64,000 nt of DNA, from assembly GCA_018241505.1 (NCBI GenBank), contig JAFEDS010000024.1, positions 1-64,000 on the forward strand. Reading direction: 5' to 3'. Positions within the stretch are counted from its first letter, which is position 1. Each line of letters opens with the position of its first letter. This document shows positions 1-7,752 of this stretch, one piece after another. Source of the stretch: Pseudomonadota bacterium (lineage in GTDB: Bacteria; Pseudomonadota; Gammaproteobacteria; Steroidobacterales; Steroidobacteraceae). The position numbers were made by a program, and so were the translations under genes. The notes under the pieces were generated by a model. That model was not told the origin of the DNA. It did no database searches and saw nothing but the letters and a program-made list of their open reading frames with translations.

Positions 1-1
1 C

Positions 2-193
2 GATAGCCACAATGCCAACACGACGGTCGGCGGCGGCCTCAGCAGCAACGCCATCGTTGGTGGTGGCAAGAACGCTAACGCCATTGTCGGCGGCGGCAAG
101 AATGCCAATGCCATCGTCGGCGGTGGCCTCAGCAGCAATGCCATCGTTGGCGGTGGCAAGAACGCTAACGCCATCGTTGGTGGCGGACACTAG
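2..193 (+). CDS. Gly-rich decapeptide-repeat protein, C-terminal fragment
   Basis: This is the 3' end of a gene that starts to the left of the window; the reading frame is open from base 2 to a TAG at 191-193. The visible 63 residues are built from a 10-residue unit (17-46, 47-76, 77-106, 107-136, 137-166, then a partial unit) of the form N-A-I-V-G-G-G followed by K-N-A or L-S-S, ending GGGH. Such short periodic Gly/Asn/Val repeats are typical of surface or secreted beta-rich proteins, but no family can be named from this piece. The neighbouring frame, which starts at 12, is also open and gives a Pro/Ser/Ala-rich product; it is a by-product of the repeat. Confidence 0.6.
   Translation, partial: DSHNANTTVGGGLSSNAIVGGGKNANAIVGGGKNANAIVGGGLSSNAIVGGGKNANAIVGGGH
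17..190 (+). repeat. 30-bp in-frame tandem repeat
   Basis: Five full 30-bp units and one partial unit, each encoding ten residues (NAIVGGG plus KNA or LSS). The unit length is a multiple of three, so copy-number change would keep the reading frame. Confidence 0.85.
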
Positions 194-220
194 CCGCCCG
201 CCCGGTCTCATTGCCCGTCC

Positions 221-241
221 GGGGGGCCACGGCGGCCCCCC
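221..241 (+). terminator. GC-rich hairpin after the repeat-protein gene
   Basis: Perfect 8-bp stem (GGGGGGCC at 221-228 with GGCCCCCC at 234-241) and a 5-nt loop, 28 bases after the stop of the repeat gene. There is no U tract, so termination is only a suggestion. Confidence 0.35.
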
Positions 242-284
242 CCTCCGTTATCACCGCACCTGCCCTTCCCTGAACGTCAGGATT

Positions 285-464
285 TTAAGGCGAGTTTGCG
301 ATTAGCACTCGCACACCAGTCTGTCCGGCGTTGCGATCCAATTCCCGGCACATCCTCAATGTGTTCGCCAAGCGGTCAGCGGTAGATATCGGGGATATCC
401 TGTAGTACACATTCGGCCCAGTGCGTGCAAAACCCATTTCTGGGTCGAATGCCCAGAAATGCAT
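285..464 (-). CDS. Small hypothetical protein (59 aa)
   Basis: A 59-residue frame from ATG at 464-462 to TAA at 287-285. It is supported by a good Shine-Dalgarno site (AAGGGA, five bases before the ATG on the minus strand) and by an ordinary mix of residues: the product starts MHFWAFDPEMGFARTG, has an RLANTLRMCRELDRN segment that looks helical, and ends VRVLIANSP. No family is recognised. It is divergent from the DUF6502-type gene at 598. A 27-bp palindrome overlaps its first codons (435-461), which could affect translation. It may equally be the remnant of a longer gene. Confidence 0.4.
   Translation of the reverse strand: MHFWAFDPEMGFARTGPNVYYRISPISTADRLANTLRMCRELDRNAGQTGVRVLIANSP
435..461. 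promoter_or_regulatory. Perfect inverted repeat, 10-bp arms
   Basis: CATTTCTGGG at 435-444 and CCCAGAAATG at 452-461 with a 7-nt spacer. It lies over the first codons of the small minus-strand ORF and about 140 bp upstream of the plus-strand DUF6502-type gene. It could be an operator or an RNA hairpin; there is no adjacent T tract. Confidence 0.45.
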
Positions 465-597
465 GGTTATCCCTTAGTGTCTACCCTTCATAATTGAGCA
501 CTCGCTACCGAAACTCAGAATATCCTCCTTCCATGGACGTCCGCGTTTATCAGACGACACTCGTTCACGAAACAAACGAATTTGAAAGGATTCAGTC

Positions 598-1371
598 GTG
601 TCAGAAAGAACTCGCCAAGAGAAAACTACAATTAGCCCGCAGCGGGCATCGTCAATTCTATTTCCGATTGCCGCTTTGCTCGACGCCGGAGGAATGTCGC
701 CCGAAACGGCGTTGACTGTATTCGGGGCAGCCCTGGAAAGGGCTTCGAAGCGCCCCGTCGGTCGAAAGCTCGAACACATCGGACACCCGACCCGATACAC
801 CGATGTTGTCGGAATGTGGATGCGAAGCAAACGCTTCATTGACAAGAACGGTCGACCTCGATTGCTACGCGTCGATGGCCGAGATGGATTCAAGGCATTA
901 GTCCGAAGTGTAGCTTGGCAGGCAGATCCGAAAGTGGTGCTGTCAGTCCTCATGCGATATGGAAATGTAAAACGCACGAGACAGGGGGCATACGAGTTGG
1001 TACGTCCGTTCTTTTACACAAGCAACGCTGAATCGATCGCCTTTGAGCCAATATTGAATTTTCTCAGCGACGTTACCTCGAATCTTTCAAAGATTCTCAG
1101 ACGATCGCGGGGTTGGAAAGGACCAGACCTCTTCTGGAAGAAAACCGAGGATGCCCGTATTTCGGACGCTACCGCCAAACGATTCACCGCTTTCGCGAGA
1201 GAGCGAGGTCTCGTTTTTCTGGATGAACTCGATGATTGGCTGGAAGCGAACAGCGATCGAAGCAGGGCGAGCCTCAAACCGCGGCGCCGGGTTGGGCTCG
1301 GCATTTTCTCCATCTACTCCGATCTCGAGTTCCTAGATGTTCGCCGTGGCTCGCGGCAGGCGCTGCGCTAG
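598..1371 (+). CDS. DUF6502-like protein, copy 1
   Basis: A 257-residue soluble protein of unknown function. The start is GTG at 598, with an AAAGGA Shine-Dalgarno site eight bases upstream. It shares its layout with the next gene: an N-terminal helical block (ILFPIAALLDAGGMSPETA, aligning with LLLPICRRMLAGGLGTADL), a central stretch of the form W..D..F.d..G.P..L...G...F..LV, and a C-terminal R-V-G-L-G-I-F segment. I recognise this arrangement as the DUF6502 family, often found as small regulatory-looking orphans. There are no signal peptide, membrane segments or catalytic motifs. The base composition here is A/T-richer than in the flanking genes, which suggests acquisition by transfer. The gap to copy 2 is 21 bp, so the pair is probably one transcript. 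Confidence 0.6.
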   Translation: MSERTRQEKTTISPQRASSILFPIAALLDAGGMSPETALTVFGAALERASKRPVGRKLEHIGHPTRYTDVVGMWMRSKRFIDKNGRPRLLRVDGRDGFKALVRSVAWQADPKVVLSVLMRYGNVKRTRQGAYELVRPFFYTSNAESIAFEPILNFLSDVTSNLSKILRRSRGWKGPDLFWKKTEDARISDATAKRFTAFARERGLVFLDELDDWLEANSDRSRASLKPRRRVGLGIFSIYSDLEFLDVRRGSRQALR

Positions 1372-1392
1372 CTATTTCTCAAACCTAGAAGG

Positions 1393-2289
1393 ATGGCGAA
1401 ATCTCAAAAAGACCGTGATTCAGAGTTCAACGCAACTCTCGTTGCGTTGCTGCTTCCAATCTGTAGACGCATGCTCGCGGGAGGTCTCGGGACAGCCGAT
1501 CTGGTTCGGGCCGCGAAACAAGCATTTCTTCAAGCTGCAATAGCTTACGTGACGTCGACAGGCTTTCGGGTGAGCGCTTCCCATCTCTCCGTAGTCACTG
1601 GGTTGACTCGCAAAGAAGTCACAGCGCTTCTGCATGAGATAGCAGGTTCTCCGTCGGCTCAAAGAGGCGAAGGTCAGGAGCAGAGAGCGAGGCGGGTTCT
1701 ACGCGGTTGGAAATTAGATCCTCGATTTTGCAACAAGGCAGGCGCGCCATCCAATCTACCACTTCGAGGTGATCGAAAATCATTCTCGGCGCTGGTGAAG
1801 TTGTATGGTGGTGACGTTACTCCAAATTCTGTTTTGAGGGAGTTGGAGCGTCTGAGGGCAGTCAGTTTCAGTAAATCGCGTGGCCTGCGGCTTCGGTCCA
1901 CTAGGGTTGATACTAAGTCAATGGAGATGGCCGATTTGGCCAGATTGCTACCGGACTTTGCAGATACAGTAAGTCCGGAACGTCCTTGCGAGGGGCAGCC
2001 GCTCTTCTTCGGCTTCAGAGATTCCACTGTTGATTCGTCAGATCAGGCTGCCAAATTCCAACGAACTTTCTCTAGCAGGGCGTCAGCTATGCTACAGGGC
2101 GTGCAGGAGTGGCTCGTGAGCCAGGGTCAAGGTCGGTCGCCGAAACTGAGCAATCCGAGCAATCGCGTGCACGTTGGAATCGGGGTCTATCTTGTTCAGC
2201 GTTCAGATGGCTCTGGTCGAAATCGCGGGCAGCCAGGAGCGACGTCAGTGCCCACCCGTCGCACCCCCAAATCTCACCGCCCCCCCTGA
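1393..2289 (+). CDS. DUF6502-like protein, copy 2
   Basis: A 298-residue paralogue of the preceding gene. The N-terminal part (ADLVRAAKQAF, then SHLSVVTGLTRKEVTALL around residues 60-80) resembles a helix-turn-helix. It is followed by the family stretch WKLDPRFCNKAGAPSNLPL, a KSFSALVKLYGGDVTPNSV segment and a C-terminal R-V-H-V-G-I-G-V-Y strand. The last 16 bp overlap the 3' end of fadD on the other strand, so the extreme C-terminus (Pro/Arg-rich) may be an add-on created by read-through into fadD sequence. Function is unknown; the HTH-like N-terminal half makes a DNA-binding role possible. Confidence 0.6.
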   Translation: MAKSQKDRDSEFNATLVALLLPICRRMLAGGLGTADLVRAAKQAFLQAAIAYVTSTGFRVSASHLSVVTGLTRKEVTALLHEIAGSPSAQRGEGQEQRARRVLRGWKLDPRFCNKAGAPSNLPLRGDRKSFSALVKLYGGDVTPNSVLRELERLRAVSFSKSRGLRLRSTRVDTKSMEMADLARLLPDFADTVSPERPCEGQPLFFGFRDSTVDSSDQAAKFQRTFSSRASAMLQGVQEWLVSQGQGRSPKLSNPSNRVHVGIGVYLVQRSDGSGRNRGQPGATSVPTRRTPKSHRPP

Positions 2290-3959
2290 CCCCCACCAAC
2301 CTCCTCCCGCAACGCCTTCCGCAAAATCTTCCCCACGTTTGTTTTCGGCAGCTCGTTGCGAAAATAGACGTGCCGCGGCGTCTTGTAGGCCGCCAGCGAT
2401 TGGCGGCAAAAATCGATCACGGCGCGTTCCGTCAGCGAAGGGTCTTTGCGCACCACGAACAGCGCAACAACCTCCCCGGAGTGTTCGTCGGGTTGCGCGA
2501 CGGCCGCGACTTCGAGGATGCCGGGGTGGGCGGCGGCGACGGCTTCGACTTCGTTGGGGTACACGTTGAAGCCGGAGACGAGAATCATGTCCTTCTTGCG
2601 GTCCTCGATGTACACGTAGCCGCGCTCATCCATGCGGCCGATATCGCCGGTGCGAAGCCAGTTCCCCGGCAACATCACTTTGGCGGTTTCATCGGGCCGG
2701 TTCCAGTAGCCCAGCGTCACCTGCGGGCCGTGCACACAAATCTCGCCGATCTCACCCACGGGTAGGTCATTGCCGGCGTCGTCCCGGATGGCAATGTCGG
2801 TGGAGGAAATCGGCAGGCCGATGGCGCCGTTGAAGTCCTCCAGCGGCGGATTGATACATGCGGCGGGAGAGGTTTCAGTCAGGCCCCAGGCCTGGGTCAG
2901 CAGCTTGCCGGTGACTTCCTTCCAGCGTTTGGCAACCGAGGCCTGTACGGCCATGCCGCCGCCGAGGGTGATCTTGAGGTGACTGAAATCAACAGTAGCG
3001 AAGTCAGGTTGGTTCAGCAGGGCATTGAACAAGGTATTGACGCCCGAAATGAAGCTGAAAGGATACTTCTTCAGCTCCTTGATCACCGCCGGGAAGTCAC
3101 GCGGGTTGATGATCAGGATATTGCGCCACCCGAGCCGCAGGAACAGCAGGCAGTTCGCGGTCAGCGCGAAGATGTGATACAGCGGAATCGGCGTAATCAA
3201 GGTACCCGGCTCGCGATGGAACACGGGAGTGATCCAGGCCTCCGCCTGCAGAATGTTGGCGGTTACGTTGGTGTGAGTGAGCATGGCGCCTTTGGCCACG
3301 CCGGTGGTGCCACCGGTGTATTGGAGGAAAGCGACATCCTCAGGGCGGACGTCGACCTTGTCGACGGTCGAATGCGCGCCTTGCGCCAGGGCCGTAGTGA
3401 AGCTGACGGCCCCGTCGATGTGCCACTCGGGAACCTGTTTGCGCCGCTTGCGGATTACGTAGTTGACGATCGCCGATTTCGGGAAGCCGAGCAGGTCGCC
3501 GACGGCGGTCACGAATACATGTTTGACCTGGGTCTTTGGCAGGACTTTCTGCACGACGTGCGCGAAATTCTCCAACACGAGAATGGCCGTGGCACCGGAG
3601 TCGATGAGTTGGTGCTCGAGCTCGGGCGGCGTGTATAGCGGGTTGGTGTTGACGACAATCAGGCCGCTGCGCAAAGCGGCAAACATGGCAATCGGGTACT
3701 GCAGCACGTTGGGCAGCATGATCGCGATCCGCTCGCCCTTGGCGAGCCGCGCGGTCTTCTGCAGGTAGGCGGCGAAATTGCCGGCGAGCCGGTCGATTTC
3801 GCTGAACTTCAGCGAGCGGCCCATCTGCACGTAGGCCACGGAGTCCGCGTACCGGGAGCAACTGTCGTCAATCAGCCGCGCCAGGGTGGGCAACTGATTG
3901 AGATCGACCTCCGCGGGCACGCCTTCCGGATAGGACTTCAGCCAGATTCTGTCCATCAC
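2274..3959 (-). CDS. fadD: Long-chain fatty-acid--CoA ligase
   Basis: A 561-residue acyl-adenylate-forming enzyme, full length for FadD, that activates long-chain fatty acids with ATP and CoA for beta-oxidation or lipid synthesis. The AMP-binding P-loop YTGGTTGVAKG is at about 214-224. Later come the LTETSP motif, the hinge region WLRTGDIGRMDERGYVYI with DRKKDMILVSGFNVYP at about 440-465, and the C-terminal catalytic lysine in LPKTNVGKILRK. The start could be either of two adjacent ATGs (3959 or 3956). It lies 10 bp downstream of tesA on the same strand, so the two lipid enzymes are probably co-transcribed. Confidence 0.93.
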   Translation of the reverse strand: MMDRIWLKSYPEGVPAEVDLNQLPTLARLIDDSCSRYADSVAYVQMGRSLKFSEIDRLAGNFAAYLQKTARLAKGERIAIMLPNVLQYPIAMFAALRSGLIVVNTNPLYTPPELEHQLIDSGATAILVLENFAHVVQKVLPKTQVKHVFVTAVGDLLGFPKSAIVNYVIRKRRKQVPEWHIDGAVSFTTALAQGAHSTVDKVDVRPEDVAFLQYTGGTTGVAKGAMLTHTNVTANILQAEAWITPVFHREPGTLITPIPLYHIFALTANCLLFLRLGWRNILIINPRDFPAVIKELKKYPFSFISGVNTLFNALLNQPDFATVDFSHLKITLGGGMAVQASVAKRWKEVTGKLLTQAWGLTETSPAACINPPLEDFNGAIGLPISSTDIAIRDDAGNDLPVGEIGEICVHGPQVTLGYWNRPDETAKVMLPGNWLRTGDIGRMDERGYVYIEDRKKDMILVSGFNVYPNEVEAVAAAHPGILEVAAVAQPDEHSGEVVALFVVRKDPSLTERAVIDFCRQSLAAYKTPRHVYFRNELPKTNVGKILRKALREEVGGGQGGR

Positions 3960-3969
3960 CGACCCCCTC

Positions 3970-4626
3970 TCAACGATCTTTCTTCAGCAACGGTACGAGC
4001 TGCGGCCAGAGCGTATCAAGTACCGCCGGTTCGCCCGAAGCATTGGGATGCAATCCGTCGTCCTGCATGCGTGCGCTGTCCAATGCGACGGACTGCAGCA
4101 GAAACGGCACCAATGGAGTGCGGTACTGCTTACTCAAATCGGTATACATCTGTACAAAGTCTGCAGTGTATTTCGGACCGTAGTTGGGCGGAATGCGCAT
4201 GCCCACCAGCAGGACCCGGACACCGGCCTTGGTAGCCGCCTCTACCATTTTTGACAGATTGTCCTTTGCGACGGCGAGGGGTAAACCTCGTAGCGCGTCG
4301 TTGGCACCGAGCTCCAGGATCAAGATTTGCGGCTTGTTCAACTCCAGTGCCCTGGGCAGACGCTGCAGACCGCCCGCGGTGGTCTCCCCGCTGATGCTGG
4401 CGTTGACGACGTTGTAACCGTAACCTTGTGTTCGTAGCCTCTCGTTCAGTAGGGCTACCCACCCTTGTTCCGGCTTCAGGCGGTACGCGGCGCTGAGGCT
4501 GTCGCCAAAGACGAGGATAGTTCGTTCGGCCGCTGAGGCGTCCGGGAGTGCGATGACCCAAAGTGCGATGCTGAGCGCGCAGGCGCCGATGATCCGTGAC
4601 AGCGTTCTCAAGGCCGAAAACCTCAC
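3970..4626 (-). CDS. tesA: GDSL esterase/lysophospholipase-thioesterase TesA
   Basis: SGNH hydrolase of about 218 residues, expected in the periplasm as acyl-CoA thioesterase I/arylesterase. Block I is ILVFGDSLSAAY (nucleophile Ser), the oxyanion Asn lies in ELGANDALRG, and the Asp/His pair is in DGLHPN near the C-terminus. A signal peptide (hydrophobic CALSIALWVIAL, cut after DASAA) precedes the mature domain. The frame is open to 4776, but the only start that fits the signal peptide is GTG at 4626, with a weak ribosome site. This start overlaps the 5' end of the divergent ybbA gene. The tesA/ybbA/ybbP arrangement is conserved in Escherichia coli and relatives. Confidence 0.85.
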   Translation of the reverse strand: MRFSALRTLSRIIGACALSIALWVIALPDASAAERTILVFGDSLSAAYRLKPEQGWVALLNERLRTQGYGYNVVNASISGETTAGGLQRLPRALELNKPQILILELGANDALRGLPLAVAKDNLSKMVEAATKAGVRVLLVGMRIPPNYGPKYTADFVQMYTDLSKQYRTPLVPFLLQSVALDSARMQDDGLHPNASGEPAVLDTLWPQLVPLLKKDR

Positions 4627-5260
4627 CAAGCGGGTTACCAGTCCAGAAGGTTCGCTCACTATTGTGCACGACGTGTCGTTCGACATCGCCCCCGGTGAGT
4701 CGGTCGCCGTCGTCGGCGCCTCTGGTGCTGGCAAATCGACGCTTCTCGCGTTACTGGCAGGCCTCGATCTTCCCACGAGCGGGCGCGTGCTTCTTGAAGG
4801 TAAAGATCTAGGGAAGCTGGACGAGGATGGGCGCGCACGTCTGCGAGCGGAACGCGTCGGCTTCGTGTTCCAGTCATTTCACCTCATACCGGCACTGACC
4901 GCCCTCGAAAACGTCATGCTGCCACTGGAGCTGTCCGGAAACGCGGATGCCCGACGCGCAGCTTTGGACTCCCTTGGACGTGTCGGACTGAGCGCACGCA
5001 CCGGACACTATCCGCGGCAGCTTTCCGGCGGAGAGCAGCAGCGTGTGGCCCTTGCGCGCGCGTTCGTTACCCGGCCTGCGGTGCTTTTTGCGGACGAGCC
5101 TACGGGTAATTTGGACACCATTACTGGCAGCCGTGTGGGTGAACTGCTGTTCGAGCTCAACGCCAACTCCCATACAACTCTGGTCCTGGTTACGCACGAT
5201 CTTGGTCTCGCCGCACGCTGCGGCCGCACCATCCGGATGGAAGCTGGACGCGTGGTATAG
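4589..5260 (+). CDS. ybbA: ABC transporter ATP-binding protein YbbA (LolD/MacB type)
   Basis: ATPase subunit of 223 residues (235 if the upstream ATG at 4553 is used). It carries Walker A GASGAGKST, a Q-loop in FVFQSFHLIPAL, the signature LSGGEQQR, Walker B VLFADEPTG and the H-loop THD. It belongs to the lipoprotein-release/macrolide class of ATPases that pair with FtsX-like permeases. The stop is followed three bases later by the permease start, so the two are one operon. I prefer the start at 4589 because the first beta strand (VLKAENLTKRV) follows directly, as in YbbA homologues. Confidence 0.88.
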   Translation: MIRDSVLKAENLTKRVTSPEGSLTIVHDVSFDIAPGESVAVVGASGAGKSTLLALLAGLDLPTSGRVLLEGKDLGKLDEDGRARLRAERVGFVFQSFHLIPALTALENVMLPLELSGNADARRAALDSLGRVGLSARTGHYPRQLSGGEQQRVALARAFVTRPAVLFADEPTGNLDTITGSRVGELLFELNANSHTTLVLVTHDLGLAARCGRTIRMEAGRVV

Positions 5261-5263
5261 GCA

Positions 5264-7750
5264 ATGCGCGCGCTTTCACTGGCTCTTCGATCGCTCGCGC
5301 GGGAGTGGCGTTCCGGCGAGCTCGGCGTGCTGCTGCTGGCCCTCACCGTGGCTGTCGGGGCCCTTACCGGCGTCGGATTCCTCGTGAGCCGAATCAGTAC
5401 CGCTGTTGCACTGCAGGCGAGCGAAGTACTGGCGGCTGACATTCGTCTCGGATCTCCTCAGGCCATCAACAATCAGTATTTTGACGAGGCGAAGCGCCGA
5501 GGTTTATCGACCGCGAGAAATACGGCGCTGCTGAGCGTGGTTTTCAACGGCGATCGAAGTCAGCTAACAAACTTGCGAGCGGTTTCTGACGGTTATCCTC
5601 TGCGCGGCAGGGTGTTGATTGCAGACGAACCATTCGCCGTAGGGAAGCAAGCGCAGGGTATTCCGCCTCCCGGTGAGATTTGGCCGGATTCAAAGCTGTT
5701 ATCCGCCATTGATGCCCATGTCGGGTCGGAAGTGTCGATTGGTGGAGCGACCTTGCGCGTCGGGCACGTGCTCATATCCCGTCCGGACCAGGGAGGCACA
5801 TTTGCGGAGCTCGCTCCCTCTCTGCTCATGAACGAGGCCGACCTGCCGGCGACGCAGCTCATTCAGCCCGGCAGTCGGGTCAGTTACCGCGCCTTGTTTG
5901 CCGGCGATCGTGACCGGGTCGATGAGTTCAAAACATGGCTTCTGGCGCACAAGAAGCAAGCAGAGCGGGTCCACGATATCACTGACGCCAGCCCGCAGAT
6001 CCGCAATGCCGTCGACCGCGCCGGCCGCTTCCTGAGCCTGGCCAGTCTAGTAAGCGTTCTGCTGTGTGCGATCGCCGTGGCGATGTCAGCGCGTCAGTAC
6101 GTGAATCGCCATCTCGACACGGTTGCGTTGCTGAAGACTCTAGGTGCTACGCGGGCGTTCACGCTATCGGTGACTGTCCTGCAGCTCGTCGCTGTTGCGA
6201 TTGTTGCGGCTGTGTTGGGTTGTGCCTTGGGGTATCTTGCCCAGGAGTGGCTCCTGAGGACCATTCGCAGTCTGTTGGCGGTCGATCTGCCGCCGGCCAG
6301 TCTCGTCCCGGCCGCGATCGGCTTCATGACGGCAATCGCGGTGCTGATCGGGTTCGCATTGCCGCCGCTGTTGCAGCTCTCACAGACACCGGCGCTGCGG
6401 GTATTGCGCCGGGATGTAGGCCCGCCGCCGCTGTTGTTGATGTTGGCTTTTGGCCCGGCGTTCGCGGTGGTGGTATTCCTCGTCTACTGGGTGGTGCGCG
6501 ACTGGAAGCTGTTTCTGGGCTTCACCGCCGGTCTGGCGGCGTTCCTGCTCGTGCTGACATTGGCCGGGTCGCTGCTCGTTTATCTGGCGGGCAGGTTGCG
6601 CGGCAGTGTGGGGGTAGCCTGGCGCTTTGGTGTGGCGAATCTGAGCCGGCGTCGCAGCGAAAGCCTGGTGCAGATCGTCGCGTTTGGAACGGGCATCATG
6701 GTGCTGTTGTTGCTGGGCATCGTGCGCGGCGATCTCAACAGTGACTGGCGCCGTACCCTGCCGGCCGACATACCCAACTATTTCTTTGTGAACATCCCGC
6801 CTCCCGATCGTGACGCGTTCGTGCAATTCCTGAAGGAACGGGGCGCCAAGACCGCGCGGGTGCTGCCGATGATCCGGGGTCGCCTGACGAGCATCAAAGG
6901 GCGTTCGGTGGAAGATATGAAGTTCAACGGGGAAGATGGCGAGAATTTCGCCACCCGCGAACAGAACCTCACCTGGTCCACCGAGCCCGGCGCCGACAAT
7001 CGGCTCGTTGCCGGCGAGTGGTGGAGCGCGGCTGACTACGGCAAGCCGTTGGTTTCCCTGTCGACGGAGTTCCAGGATTCGCTCGGCGTCAAAGTGGGTG
7101 ACAGCTTGAGTTTCGATATTGCCGGCGAGACCTTCAATGTCAAAGTCGCCAGCATCCGCAAGGTGAAGTGGGACAGCTTCCAACCCAACTTCTTTGTGGT
7201 GTTCGCGCCGGGCGTCCTGGAGAAGACGGCGGGAACATACATCACCAGTGCCAACTTGAAGTCCGGTGATGCCCGCTCCCTGTCACAGCTCGCCCGGCGA
7301 TTTCCCAGCGTCTCGATCTTCGACATCGACGATCTGCTGGCGCAGGTGCGTTCGGTGCTCGACAAGGCGGTCCTGGCCGTGCAGAGCGTGTTTGTATTCA
7401 CCTTGTTTGCCGGACTCACGGTTCTGCTGGCCGCCGTGCAATCGAGCCGCGAAGAACGCCGCTATGAAAGCGCAATGTTGCGCACGCTCGGCGCCCGCAG
7501 AGCCACGGTGCTGCAGGGAGTCTTGTCGGAATTCACAACCCTCGGACTGTTGTCCGGACTGCTGGCGGCGGTCGGTGCGTCTGTGGCCGCCTACTTCATC
7601 GACACGCGTGTGCTGCAGCTCCACTACACGTTTGACTGGTGGGTTGGCGTTGTCGGCCTGCTCGGAGGCGCGCTGTTGGTGGCAACCACAGGGTGGCTTG
7701 CAACCCGTTCGGTCGTGAACCAGCCGCCACTGAAAACACTCAGGGCCTGA
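5264..7750 (+). CDS. ybbP: FtsX-type ABC permease YbbP
   Basis: Inner-membrane permease of 828 residues, the expected length for YbbP. An N-terminal membrane segment (LLLALTVAVGALTGVGFLV) is followed by a periplasmic MacB-like domain. Next comes an FtsX core with several helices (about 255-370), a second hydrophobic block (about 390-450), a further periplasmic domain, and a C-terminal FtsX repeat with ERRYESAMLRTLGARR before the last helices. It probably acts with YbbA, and functionally with TesA, in moving or handling lipids or hydrophobic compounds; the substrate is not known. The stop is only 2 bp from the stop of the convergent EAL-HDOD gene. Confidence 0.9.
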   Translation: MRALSLALRSLAREWRSGELGVLLLALTVAVGALTGVGFLVSRISTAVALQASEVLAADIRLGSPQAINNQYFDEAKRRGLSTARNTALLSVVFNGDRSQLTNLRAVSDGYPLRGRVLIADEPFAVGKQAQGIPPPGEIWPDSKLLSAIDAHVGSEVSIGGATLRVGHVLISRPDQGGTFAELAPSLLMNEADLPATQLIQPGSRVSYRALFAGDRDRVDEFKTWLLAHKKQAERVHDITDASPQIRNAVDRAGRFLSLASLVSVLLCAIAVAMSARQYVNRHLDTVALLKTLGATRAFTLSVTVLQLVAVAIVAAVLGCALGYLAQEWLLRTIRSLLAVDLPPASLVPAAIGFMTAIAVLIGFALPPLLQLSQTPALRVLRRDVGPPPLLLMLAFGPAFAVVVFLVYWVVRDWKLFLGFTAGLAAFLLVLTLAGSLLVYLAGRLRGSVGVAWRFGVANLSRRRSESLVQIVAFGTGIMVLLLLGIVRGDLNSDWRRTLPADIPNYFFVNIPPPDRDAFVQFLKERGAKTARVLPMIRGRLTSIKGRSVEDMKFNGEDGENFATREQNLTWSTEPGADNRLVAGEWWSAADYGKPLVSLSTEFQDSLGVKVGDSLSFDIAGETFNVKVASIRKVKWDSFQPNFFVVFAPGVLEKTAGTYITSANLKSGDARSLSQLARRFPSVSIFDIDDLLAQVRSVLDKAVLAVQSVFVFTLFAGLTVLLAAVQSSREERRYESAMLRTLGARRATVLQGVLSEFTTLGLLSGLLAAVGASVAAYFIDTRVLQLHYTFDWWVGVVGLLGGALLVATTGWLATRSVVNQPPLKTLRA

Positions 7751-7752
7751 GA

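Noticed and set aside
12-305. A 97-codon plus-strand frame at the left edge
   Set aside because: It runs in a different frame from the decapeptide-repeat gene and continues past its stop into a hairpin; composition is that of a frame-shifted repeat.
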